Source of the DNA: Prevotellaceae bacterium
GTDB taxonomy: Bacteria; Bacteroidota; Bacteroidia; Bacteroidales; UBA932
DNA length: 22,763 nucleotides
Assembly (NCBI GenBank): GCA_031258755.1
Contig: JAIRMK010000079.1
Location: forward strand, 1-22,763
Direction: 5' to 3'
The translations under genes were made by a program, and so were the position numbers. This document shows positions 7,037 through 14,874 of this stretch, piece after piece; position 1 is the first letter of the stretch; every line of letters begins with the position of its first letter. A model generated the notes under the pieces. The model saw only the letters and a program-made list of their open reading frames with translations, ran no database searches and was not told the origin of the DNA.

Positions 7037-7219
7037 TTAAGTTTTAGATTGTTGATTTACGATTAATAAGGTGTGAAACAATGGTGCATTGTATCGAAAC
7101 AATTGGTGATAGTATCGATACAATGGTGCATTGTATCGAAACAACTGGTGATAGTATCGATACAATTGCCGAAAGTATCGAAACAATAATGCATTGTATG
7201 GAATCATTTTTATGTTCAT
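7037..7219 (-). CDS. Doubtful 60-aa open frame encoded by the 21-bp repeats
   Basis: An ATG at 7219 overlaps the stop codon of the 907-aa gene as TAATG, an arrangement suited to translational coupling, and the frame ends 4 bp before the 216-aa gene. The product is a run of seven-residue repeats rich in Tyr, Arg and Leu (FRYNAPLYRYYHQL). Because 21 bp is a multiple of three and the units contain no stop in any frame, the frame would be open by default. I give it low odds of being a real protein. Confidence 0.2.
   Translation of the reverse strand: MNIKMIPYNALLFRYFRQLYRYYHQLFRYNAPLYRYYHQLFRYNAPLFHTLLIVNQQSKT
7080..7205. repeat. 21-bp tandem repeat array, 6 units
   Basis: Six head-to-tail 21-bp units occupy 7080-7100, 7101-7121, 7122-7142, 7143-7163, 7164-7184 and 7185-7205. 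The shared core is GTATCGA followed by A or T and then AC, preceded by AAT and a variable part. Units 1 and 3 are identical and units 2 and 4 differ by one base, so the array also has a 42-bp higher order. Units 2 and 4 contain the perfect palindrome GTATCGATAC (7112-7121 and 7154-7163), and CAATG-GTG-CATTG hairpins occur in units 1 and 3. Unit 6 is the most diverged. The array fills most of the 186-bp gap between the 907-aa and 216-aa genes. Confidence 0.95.
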
Positions 7220-9942
7220 TATTCCTCAAAGAACAGTTTCGGGTACACCGGGTTGCCGCCGTTCCACTTGCCGAGCGATTTCCAGTACGTGCCGCTACCG
7301 GAGCCGTCACCGACGCCCCATTCGGCATTTTCAGTGGCCGAAGGCCATTTGGTGTCGCTGAATACCGTGGCTACACCGGTGCCCGAGCCGTCTTTCCTGT
7401 AGCAGTTTTGTTTAGTGTTGCCGCCAATAGCATCTGTAAGAGTCGTGCCGTCATTCTTTGTTATTTGGCCGGTATTATAACTGGCTATTATCGTTCCCTG
7501 GTTACCGGAAATTCCGCCCAGAAGAGTAGTGCTTGTATGGATGGTACCAATATTGCCGGTGTTGTAGCAGGCGATAACCGTATTGGCGGCGTTGTTGAGA
7601 TTACCCACAATACCACCCACATATTGATTTCCAATGACACTGCCTGAATTGTAGCAGGCGATAATCCGGGTGTCGTTGGTACTATAACAGTATCCCGCAA
7701 TGCCGCCGATATTATTATCCTTAGAAGCTACGGATGCGTTGTTGAAGCAGCCGGAAATGGTGCCTGAGGTGTAAATGTATCCTGTAATACCGCCGGCAAA
7801 TCCACCAATCTCGACTGCACCGATTGTGCCGGAAGCCACACCGACGTTTTTAATGGTGCCTCCCTGTAACCGTGCAAATAATCCTTTATCTCCGGTTGCA
7901 GTGACATATATATTGGCTACGGTGTGGTGGTCGCCGTCAAATACACCGGTAAATGCCGATTTGATAGGCGTCCATGTTTCGTTCATCAGGTCGAGGTCTG
8001 CTTCTAATTTATAGCTGCCGCCAAGTGCGGTACTAACCAACTGGAATTCGGCATACGTTCCGATGGGAATAAATCCACTTACCTCGTCGTGGAAAGCAAT
8101 GGCGGTGCCGTTAATTTTCAGGCTGATGTTGCTGTCGGCTTTACGGCCAATGAGGATGGGGTTGCCCGCACCTATCTTGATGCTCTTGATGGTTTTGTTG
8201 GAGATGCCCACGGTTACGCTTCCGTCTGCTACCGTCAGGTTTTCCGTAGCGTCGTCGGTATAGGTGAGCAGCACCGTAGCACCTTCGCTTGCACCGTCAA
8301 GGGTTATGTTTAGAGATGTGGCGGGCGGTGCGGGTACGGTGACTGTGCAGGTGGCCTTTTTCGTGCCGTCGGCATTCGAGGTGGCCGTAATGGTGGCCGA
8401 GCCTGTGGCTTTAGCGGTTACCAGTCCTTCCTGGCTAACGGTAGCTTTGGTTTCATCGCTGCTGCTCCATGTCACGCTTTTATCAGTGGCATTGGGGGGC
8501 AATACGGTGGCGATGAGGGTTTCTGTTGCGCCTATGGTAATGGATGTGGTCGGCTTATTGAGCGTCACGCTTGTTACGTTCACGATGGACGACACCACAG
8601 TGACTGTGCAAGTGGCCTTTTTCGTGTTGTCAGCATTCGAGGTGGCCGTAATGGTGGCTCCTCCTGTGGCTTTAGCGGTTACCAATCCTTCTTGGCTAAC
8701 GGTGGCTTTGGTTTCATCGCTGCTGCTCCATGTCACGCTTTTATCAGTGGCATTGTCGGGCGCCACGGTGGCAATCAACGTTTCCGTATCACTGATTTCC
8801 AGTATAGTTTCCACCTTGTTGAGCGACACGCCGGTTACGGCTACCGGGTCCACGGTAACTACGCAGGTGGCCTTTTTCGTGTTGTCGGCGTTTGAGGTCA
8901 CCGTAATGGTGGCTTCTCCTACGGCTACGGCGGTTACCAGTCCTTCCTGGCTAACGGTAGCTTTGGTTTCATCGCTGCTGCTCCATGTCACGCTTTTATC
9001 GGTGGCATTTTCGGGCGCCACAGTGGCGATGAGGGTTTCTGTTGCACCTTGCAGTAATGTGGTTGAAGGTTTATTTAGCGTCACGCCTGTTACCGGAACG
9101 GCGCTTACCGTGACGGCGCAGGTGGCTGTTTTCGAGTTGTCGGAATTCGACGTTACCGTAATGGTGGCCGAGCCTACGGCTTTGGCGGTTACCGTACCGG
9201 CGTTCACAGTGACTATGCTTTCGTCATTGCTGCTCCATGTCACGGTTTTGTCGGTGGCGTTGTCGGGCGCCACGGTAACGGTGAGGGTGCCTGTTCCGTT
9301 GGGGTACAGGCTCAAAGTGGGTTCGCTGAGCATCACGGCGGTTACTTCTACCGTGCTCACGGTAACCACGCAGGTGCCTTTCACGCCGTTCATGGCAGTG
9401 GCGGTCACGGTGGTTGAGCCAACCGTCAGGCCGTTCACTACGCCGTCACTGCTCACGGTGGCTACAGTTTCGTTGCTGCTGCCCCACGTGAGGGTTTTGT
9501 CAGTGGCATTGTCGGGCGCCACAGTAGCGGTGAGGGTAGCCGCTTCGTTAATGGGCAGGGTGAGGGTGGGTTCGCTGAGTGTCACGCCGGTTACTTCTAC
9601 CGGGACAACGTTCACCGCGCAGGTTCCCTGCACGCCGTTGGCGGTGATGGCCGTGACGGTGGCTGAGCCAACCGCCAGTGCGGTGACGGCACCGTCGTCG
9701 GTGACGGTGATTACGGCGGGTTTGTTACCGCGCCACGAGAGGGCTTTGTCCGACGCATTGTCGGGCGCCACGGTGGCGGTGAGTTGTTGCGTACTCCCAG
9801 TGGGGAGCGTCAGGGTCGGCGGCGTAATGGTTACGCCGGTAGCCGGAACATCGGCTGCTTGTTCTTCTTCGCACGATACGGCGAAGAAAGCAGCAGTCAT
9901 CATGATGGTCGCGCAGGTAATAATTGAGTAAAAATTTTTCAT
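7219..9942 (-). CDS. Six-Big2 plus GLUG surface lipoprotein
   Basis: The 907-aa protein has a signal peptide with lipobox AVSC (Cys24) and an acidic EEE directly after, fitting a surface lipoprotein. Six Big2 immunoglobulin-like domains follow at about 34-112, 117-195, 199-280, 284-364, 368-449 and 455-536, each with a VAPDNATDK-like turn and a WSSSDE-like strand. Residues 541-660 are the shared unrecognised module (PILIGRKADSNISLKI). Residues 670-840 hold about four GLUG repeats, and the end is NPVYPKLFFEE. Big2 domains usually form stalks in adhesins, and GLUG repeats occur in bacterial adhesins and surface proteases. No catalytic motif was seen. The module resembles the 786-aa protein while the GLUG block resembles the 639-aa protein, so the gene looks recombinant. 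Domains 4-6 are nearly identical at the DNA level. Confidence 0.87.
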   Translation of the reverse strand: MKNFYSIITCATIMMTAAFFAVSCEEEQAADVPATGVTITPPTLTLPTGSTQQLTATVAPDNASDKALSWRGNKPAVITVTDDGAVTALAVGSATVTAITANGVQGTCAVNVVPVEVTGVTLSEPTLTLPINEAATLTATVAPDNATDKTLTWGSSNETVATVSSDGVVNGLTVGSTTVTATAMNGVKGTCVVTVSTVEVTAVMLSEPTLSLYPNGTGTLTVTVAPDNATDKTVTWSSNDESIVTVNAGTVTAKAVGSATITVTSNSDNSKTATCAVTVSAVPVTGVTLNKPSTTLLQGATETLIATVAPENATDKSVTWSSSDETKATVSQEGLVTAVAVGEATITVTSNADNTKKATCVVTVDPVAVTGVSLNKVETILEISDTETLIATVAPDNATDKSVTWSSSDETKATVSQEGLVTAKATGGATITATSNADNTKKATCTVTVVSSIVNVTSVTLNKPTTSITIGATETLIATVLPPNATDKSVTWSSSDETKATVSQEGLVTAKATGSATITATSNADGTKKATCTVTVPAPPATSLNITLDGASEGATVLLTYTDDATENLTVADGSVTVGISNKTIKSIKIGAGNPILIGRKADSNISLKINGTAIAFHDEVSGFIPIGTYAEFQLVSTALGGSYKLEADLDLMNETWTPIKSAFTGVFDGDHHTVANIYVTATGDKGLFARLQGGTIKNVGVASGTIGAVEIGGFAGGITGYIYTSGTISGCFNNASVASKDNNIGGIAGYCYSTNDTRIIACYNSGSVIGNQYVGGIVGNLNNAANTVIACYNTGNIGTIHTSTTLLGGISGNQGTIIASYNTGQITKNDGTTLTDAIGGNTKQNCYRKDGSGTGVATVFSDTKWPSATENAEWGVGDGSGSGTYWKSLGKWNGGNPVYPKLFFEE
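8335..9093. repeat. Near-identical Big2-coding tandem repeats
   Basis: Three repeats of about 250-260 bp encode Big2 domains 4-6 of the 907-aa protein. A 71-bp stretch at 8414-8484 is identical, by base-by-base reading, to 8930-9000. The middle copy, starting near 8675, differs at a few bases. Such direct repeats can gain or lose units by homologous recombination without changing the reading frame. Confidence 0.88.
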
Positions 9943-9957
9943 TGTTTTATTTTATTG

Positions 9958-10003
9958 GACCCTCCCCAGCTCCCCCTCCTTGGGAGGGGGCTGGGGGGAG
10001 GCC
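9958..10003. repeat. GC-rich hairpin element, copy B (short form)
   Basis: The element lies between the 667-aa and 907-aa genes. C-rich 9961-9979 pairs with G-rich 9982-10001 around a TT loop, giving a stem of roughly 19 bp with a few mismatches. It matches the right half of copy C in the same orientation and lacks the second hairpin and spacer. It starts 2 bp from the stop codon of the 667-aa gene. Confidence 0.8.
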
Positions 10004-10005
10004 GG

Positions 10006-12009
10006 TTATTCTTCAAAGAACAGTTTCGGGTACGTAGGGCTGCCGCCGTTCCAGCTGCCGAGCGATTTCCAGTAGGTGTTGTCGGCGCTGCCGTTGCCCA
10101 CGCCCCATTGGGCATGGACGGAGGTGGCGGGCCATGCGGCTGCGCCGAATTTCTGGGTATTGGTTGGCGTTCCGGTACCGGCTCCCGCCGCACTGGCATT
10201 GTTGCTGCTCCAGTAGCAACCTTGCATAACGGCGTTATTCGTTCCGGCAATGCCGCCAATTGTGGCTGCCGCACTGGTAGTAAATGTCACGGCTCCGGTA
10301 TTGTAGCAGGCAAGGATGCCCCTACTTCCATTCATCTGCCCGGCAATACCGCCGATGTTATACGTGGCGGCGCCGGTGCCGGATATGGCGCCGGTGTTAT
10401 AGCAGGCCACTATGCCGGTAACCGAGCCGTTGTCGAAGCAATAGGCCACAATGCCGCCCGCATATTGTCCGCTGGTGGTAATGGCGCCGCTGTTGCGGCA
10501 GGCTATGAACAGGCTGCAGCCGTAACCGCTAATGCCGGCGGTGGAATTATTAGCGCCGTTTACCGCGGCATTGTTGGAGCAGCCGCTGAATGTGGCACTC
10601 TTGCTCCATCCGCAGATGCCACCGGTGCAGCTTTGGGTGCTCGTCACGCTGCCCGATTTCACCCACACGCGGTTAAATATGGCGCCGGTGGCCCACCCGA
10701 ACAGGCCTTTTCCTTCGCCTGAGGTGGAATTGACATAGAGGTTTTCGAGTGCGAAGCCCGCACCGTCGAACGTGCCACTGAAATGGTTGCTTGATTCGCC
10801 TACCGGCGTCCAGGGCTCGCTCATCAGGTCAATATTGGCCTCCTGCTTGTAGGTGCCCGACACGGCAGTGCCCCGTATCAGTTGAAACTCGGCATAGCTG
10901 CCAATGGGAATAGCGCCATCCACGGCGTCGCGAAACGCCAGCGAGGTGCCGGTGAATTTGAGCGTAATGTCGCTGTTGGCTTTACGCCCGATAAGCAGGG
11001 TTGTGCCATTCTCTAACGTAATGTTTTTTATGGTTTTTGCATCCGGGGTCGAAATAATAGACACCTTGTTATTGACGAGTGCCAGGATGTTCACCGTGTT
11101 GTCGGTATAGGTGAGGGTGGCGGCGGCGCCGCTATATCCGTTCAGTGTGAGTGTGATTGACGGGAGAATGGTAACCGTACAGGTGGCTTTGTAGCTGGTG
11201 TTTTCCACTACTGTGGCGGTGATTACGGCTGTGCTGTTGGCCGCTCCTAAGGCGGTGATTTCGCCGGTGGCGGCGTCAACTGACACCACGCCGGGATTGC
11301 TGCTGCTCCACGTGACCGCCTGCAATGCACCCGGGAAGGGCAGCACGGTGGCCGTTAATTTTTCCGTTCCGCCGGCCGCCACGTTAAAGGTGGGTGGCAA
11401 TGTGATGCCGGTGGCCGGGATATTTGTTACCGTTACGGCGCATCCGGCTGCAATGCCATTATGCGTGGTAGCCGTCACGGTGGCCGAACCTGTGGCTACG
11501 GCGGTGATTTCGCCGGTTTTGCTCACGGTGGCTACATCCTCGTTATTGCTGCTCCATGTGACCCGCTGCACGGCGTCAAGGGGCAATACGGTGGCCTGGA
11601 CGGTTTGTTTTTCGCCCACCAGCAAGGATAGCGCAGGTACATTCAGGCTGATGCCCATAGCGACGACGTCGGTAACGGTAATGGAGCAAGCGGCGCTTCT
11701 ACCGTTGAGCGTGTAGGCGGTGACCATGGTTTGTCCCGTGCCCACGCCCTCCACCTCGCCGGCTTCGTTTACGGTTACAATTTTATTGTTGCTGCTGCGC
11801 CATACTACGGTTTTGTCTATCAGGTTTTCGGGCAGCACGGTAGCCCATAGTAGCTCCACCTGTCCTACTTCAATAACCATGTCGGTAAGGTCTAACGTGA
11901 CACTTTCGGCAATGTATTTCCTGCCCGGGTCTTCTTCTTTTTCGCATGAGGCGGCCAGCAGGGCGGCCATCATGGCTGTGGTTGTAAGATATGTGTAAGT
12001 TTTTTTCAT
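10006..12009 (-). CDS. Three-Big2 plus GLUG surface lipoprotein
   Basis: The 667-aa protein has a signal peptide with lipobox LAASC (Cys22) followed by EKEED, an acidic start typical of surface-exposed Bacteroidota lipoproteins. Big2 domains lie at about 34-113, 117-195 and 198-282. The shared unrecognised module spans about 285-400 (LLIGRKANSDITLKF, IPIGSYAEFQL). About five GLUG repeats follow at 460-600 (AGGIVAY, IGGIAGQ with CYNTG), and the end is SPTYPKLFFEE. It is the most diverged of the four paralogues in the GLUG block, with more Ala and Gly and shorter turns. No enzyme motif is visible, and a structural or adhesive surface role is inferred from the domains. Gaps of 91 bp and 63 bp to its neighbours are each filled by a hairpin element. 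Confidence 0.87.
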   Translation of the reverse strand: MKKTYTYLTTTAMMAALLAASCEKEEDPGRKYIAESVTLDLTDMVIEVGQVELLWATVLPENLIDKTVVWRSSNNKIVTVNEAGEVEGVGTGQTMVTAYTLNGRSAACSITVTDVVAMGISLNVPALSLLVGEKQTVQATVLPLDAVQRVTWSSNNEDVATVSKTGEITAVATGSATVTATTHNGIAAGCAVTVTNIPATGITLPPTFNVAAGGTEKLTATVLPFPGALQAVTWSSSNPGVVSVDAATGEITALGAANSTAVITATVVENTSYKATCTVTILPSITLTLNGYSGAAATLTYTDNTVNILALVNNKVSIISTPDAKTIKNITLENGTTLLIGRKANSDITLKFTGTSLAFRDAVDGAIPIGSYAEFQLIRGTAVSGTYKQEANIDLMSEPWTPVGESSNHFSGTFDGAGFALENLYVNSTSGEGKGLFGWATGAIFNRVWVKSGSVTSTQSCTGGICGWSKSATFSGCSNNAAVNGANNSTAGISGYGCSLFIACRNSGAITTSGQYAGGIVAYCFDNGSVTGIVACYNTGAISGTGAATYNIGGIAGQMNGSRGILACYNTGAVTFTTSAAATIGGIAGTNNAVMQGCYWSSNNASAAGAGTGTPTNTQKFGAAAWPATSVHAQWGVGNGSADNTYWKSLGSWNGGSPTYPKLFFEE

Positions 12010-12024
12010 TGTATATTTTATATT

Positions 12025-12096
12025 GGCCCCTCCCTAACCCTCCCCAAAGGGGAGGGGGTTTTTCTCCCCCTCCTTGGGAGGGGGTTGGGGGGAGGC
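12025..12096. repeat. GC-rich double-hairpin element, copy C
   Basis: The element lies between the 639-aa and 667-aa genes. Hairpin 1 is 12038-12045/12049-12056 with an AAA loop, hairpin 2 is 12066-12073/12077-12084 with a TTG loop, and GTTTTTCT lies between them. Outer arms GCCCCTCCC and GGGGGGAGGC can also pair. It has the same architecture as copy A, but the two stem types are swapped because copy A is inverted. Confidence 0.8.
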
Positions 12097-12100
12097 TGTG

Positions 12101-14020
12101 TTATTCTTCAAAGAACAGTTTTGGGTACATAGGGTTGCCGCCGTTCCAGCCGCCGAGCGATTTCCAGTACTTGCCGTCGCCGCTGCCGTCGCCTGTGCCC
12201 CATTCGGCATTAGCGCCCGTACTTGGCCATTCGGCACTGCCGAATACGGTAGCCGTGCCGGCGCCCGAGCCATCCTTCCTGTAGCATCCTTGTTTGTTGC
12301 CGCCGATAGCTTCTGCCGGAGCGCCGGTATGACCTATTACTTCACCGGTATTGTAGCAGGCTATTATCGTTCCGCTGTTGCCGGAAATTCCGCCCATATA
12401 GGTGCCATTTGGACGGTTGGTAGTAATGCGGCCGGTGTTGTAGCAGGCGATAACCGTATTGTTGTTATTGTTGATATTGCCTACAATACCGCCTACGTAA
12501 GTCTGTCCTTCTACATCGCCGGTGTTGTAGCAGGCGATAATCCGGATATCGTTGGTGCTGTAACAATATCCCGCGATACCGCCGATATTATTTGCGGAAG
12601 AAGCTATGGTTGCCTTATTGAAGCAGCCGGAAATGGTGCCCGACGTCATAATGTATCCCACAATACCGCCGGAAAATCCATCAATGTTGCTTGCGCCGAT
12701 TGTGCCGGAAGCAACACCAACATTTTTAATGGTTCCTCCCTGTAATCGGGCAAACAATCCTTTATCTCCGGTTGCAGTGACAAGTATATTGGCTACTGTG
12801 TGGTGGTTGCCGTCGAATACACCGGTGAATGGGGAAGCGATAGGCGTCCATATTTCATCCATAAAATCAAGGTCGGCTTCCATTTTATAGCTGCCCGCAA
12901 GCGCTCCAGAAACAAGGCGGAATTCGGCATAGCTGCCAATGGGGATGAAACCGTCTTCCGCGTCGCGGAACTTAACAGCCGACCCGGATATTTTCAGGGT
13001 AATATTGCCGCTGTTGGCGTTGCGGCCAATGAGGATGGTGCTGCCATTCTCCAACGTAATGGAACGAATGATTTTGTTTACACTTACAAAGGATGTTTGT
13101 TCGTTCTCCAGCGGATGTTCCTTCGCGGCGCCATCGGTGTAATTAATCGTCGCTTTTGAGCCGGTGTATCCGTTAAGCGTCAGAGTATGGAGGGGCACTA
13201 TGGCAACGGCGCAGGTGGCTTGATAAGCGGTGTTTTCCATGGCGGTGGCAGTAAGTATTGCTTTTCCTAATGCTTCGCCCGATACTATGCCGTCGGCATT
13301 TACAGAGGCGATAGAAGGATTGTTACTGCTCCATGTTACGGTTTGAATGGCGCCGGGGAAAGGCAGCACTCTTGCTATGGCTTGTGCGGTATGGCCCACG
13401 CCTACCTCCAGCGTAACGGTTTCCATTTGTATGCCGGTAACGGGTAATTTTTCAACAGTAACCACGCAGGTAGCCGTCAGGTTATTGGATGTAGTGGCGG
13501 TGATGGTTGCCGTGCCGTTCAGCAGGGCTGTTATTACGCCATCGTCACTTACGGAAACTACGGACGTGTTGTTGCTGCTCCATGAAGCATGTTGTTCGGC
13601 AACTGCCGGCAGCATGGTAGCTATTAATGTTTCCTGCGCTCCCACGAGCAGGGAAAGGGTTGTTTTATTCAAGGTAATACTTATGGGCGGCGGGTAGTTA
13701 ACGGTTACGTTGCACCAGGCTTCTTTGCCATTAGCGGCCGTGGCGGTAATAACTGCTTGCCCGTAAGCTATGCCGGTTACGCTGCCGTTATTCACGGTGG
13801 CTATTTCCGTGTTGCTGCTGCTCCATGTAATAGAACGGTCAGGGGCGTCTTGTGTCTCCAGGATAGCGGTGAGGGTAGCGGATTGACCGATGTCGATAGC
13901 AAGGTTTTCTTCGCTCAGGGTAATGCCTTTGATGCGCATGTCCACCACTACCTCTTTTTCCTCACAGGAAGCAAGTAGCAACATTCCCATTACCAGTAAA
14001 AAGTGTTGAATTTTCATCAT
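12101..14020 (-). CDS. Three-Big2 plus GLUG surface lipoprotein
   Basis: The 639-aa protein has a signal peptide with lipobox LLASC (Cys19) followed by EEKE. Big2 domains lie at about 29-107, 112-190 and 193-275. The shared module is at about 278-395, with the variant ILIGRNANSGNITLKI in place of the usual GRKANS. About four GLUG repeats occupy 445-575, with CYNTG cores, and the end is NPMYPKLFFEE. Its GLUG block is closely similar to that of the 907-aa protein (GLFARLQGGTIKNVGVASGT is shared exactly). It begins 23 bp after the DUF4302 gene, tying the Big2/GLUG series to the SusCD operon. It is probably an adhesin or substrate-binding surface protein; ligand unknown. Start: two adjacent ATGs, with the first taken. 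Confidence 0.87.
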   Translation of the reverse strand: MMKIQHFLLVMGMLLLASCEEKEVVVDMRIKGITLSEENLAIDIGQSATLTAILETQDAPDRSITWSSSNTEIATVNNGSVTGIAYGQAVITATAANGKEAWCNVTVNYPPPISITLNKTTLSLLVGAQETLIATMLPAVAEQHASWSSNNTSVVSVSDDGVITALLNGTATITATTSNNLTATCVVTVEKLPVTGIQMETVTLEVGVGHTAQAIARVLPFPGAIQTVTWSSNNPSIASVNADGIVSGEALGKAILTATAMENTAYQATCAVAIVPLHTLTLNGYTGSKATINYTDGAAKEHPLENEQTSFVSVNKIIRSITLENGSTILIGRNANSGNITLKISGSAVKFRDAEDGFIPIGSYAEFRLVSGALAGSYKMEADLDFMDEIWTPIASPFTGVFDGNHHTVANILVTATGDKGLFARLQGGTIKNVGVASGTIGASNIDGFSGGIVGYIMTSGTISGCFNKATIASSANNIGGIAGYCYSTNDIRIIACYNTGDVEGQTYVGGIVGNINNNNNTVIACYNTGRITTNRPNGTYMGGISGNSGTIIACYNTGEVIGHTGAPAEAIGGNKQGCYRKDGSGAGTATVFGSAEWPSTGANAEWGTGDGSGDGKYWKSLGGWNGGNPMYPKLFFEE

Positions 14021-14043
14021 TCATTTCATTAATCGGGTTATAC

Positions 14044-14862
14044 TTATTTCATTGTTATGATGATTTGTGTATCGGTGTCGCCGGCGTCGAGAAGGCAAGG
14101 CTCATCGGGGTCATCTACATACAGCAGGGCGTTTATTTCCACGCCACCCAGTTTCAGGGGTTTATAGAATACCAGTCCGTCGGGCGTATAGTGGTAGGGG
14201 ATTTCCTGCACTTTGTTTCCACTGTAATAAAAATTCAGGGTGCGCGCGTCGCCTTTTTGTACAATGACGTCAATTCCGCCTATGTTGCCCTCTCCTTGCA
14301 GGAAGTCCATTTTGCCGGCAGCGTTCACATATTGCTGCATCAGCGTATTCCAATTTTCGCCGGCGGCAATAGGCGTTAAAAGAATTTTGTTGCCGGTTTT
14401 TTTGCCTTTTAACACCGTTTCATACGGCGCAGCATCCATAATCATAAATTCGTAATCGCCGCCCATGCCGAGCTCCACCGGTCCATTAGGATTTCGCGGT
14501 TCGGAGAAATAATGGATAAATGAATTATAAGAATCGAAGCTCAATACGGGGCCAGCCTCCGGGAACACTGTATATAAACTGGTGATGGTTTCCGGGTCGG
14601 ACGTGGTTTTCAGTTCGGAAGCGACCGTCACTCGGCCGTCATCCTGAAATTTTACGAACAGGGTATAGCCGCCGTATAATTGCTGGTCGGAAGGATACAG
14701 GGTCATAATCCACCCGTTTGCGGCATTTTGCAAGGTGGCTAAGTTGTCTTTAATGCGTTGTTCCATCCTGTCGGCGGCGGAATCGGGGAATAGCCGGTCA
14801 TCCTCTTTCGCACAGGAAAGTAGCAGGAAGGGAAGGAGTAAATAGATAATTATTTTTTTCAT
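14044..14862 (-). CDS. DUF4302 family lipoprotein
   Basis: The 272-aa lipoprotein has a hydrophobic leader and lipobox LLLSC (Cys17) followed by AKEDD. The body has the DUF4302 pattern: DRMEQRIKDNLATLQNAANG near 31-50, then WIMTLYPSDQQLYGGYTLFV (about 51-70), a VFPEAGPVLSFDSYNSFIHY block and GGDYEFMIM. I recall that DUF4302 genes are often found directly after the SusCD and zinc-metallopeptidase genes in Bacteroidota, the arrangement seen here (12-bp gap). The function is unknown; an extra surface component of the importer is the usual inference. Other members I recall are longer, so this may be a short form, but the start and stop look natural and no frameshift was seen. Confidence 0.78.
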   Translation of the reverse strand: MKKIIIYLLLPFLLLSCAKEDDRLFPDSAADRMEQRIKDNLATLQNAANGWIMTLYPSDQQLYGGYTLFVKFQDDGRVTVASELKTTSDPETITSLYTVFPEAGPVLSFDSYNSFIHYFSEPRNPNGPVELGMGGDYEFMIMDAAPYETVLKGKKTGNKILLTPIAAGENWNTLMQQYVNAAGKMDFLQGEGNIGGIDVIVQKGDARTLNFYYSGNKVQEIPYHYTPDGLVFYKPLKLGGVEINALLYVDDPDEPCLLDAGDTDTQIIITMK

Positions 14863-14874
14863 ATTTTTTCTTTT

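Noticed and set aside
7080..7205. CRISPR array
   Set aside because: The units are 21 bp with no unique spacers between them, and no cas genes are present.
8264..9931. A 555-codon open frame on the plus strand across the Big2 array
   Set aside because: It is antisense to the 907-aa gene, and its product is a low-complexity Val/Ser/Thr string mirroring the Big2 repeats. The minus-strand product has recognisable domains and a lipobox, and the repeats keep the opposite frame open by default.
9955..10722. Plus-strand frames over the hairpin elements (9955-10722, 12074-12745, 1984-2439)
   Set aside because: They begin in or run through the GC-rich elements and continue antisense to GLUG coding regions. 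Their products are Gly/Pro-rich strings with no domain features.
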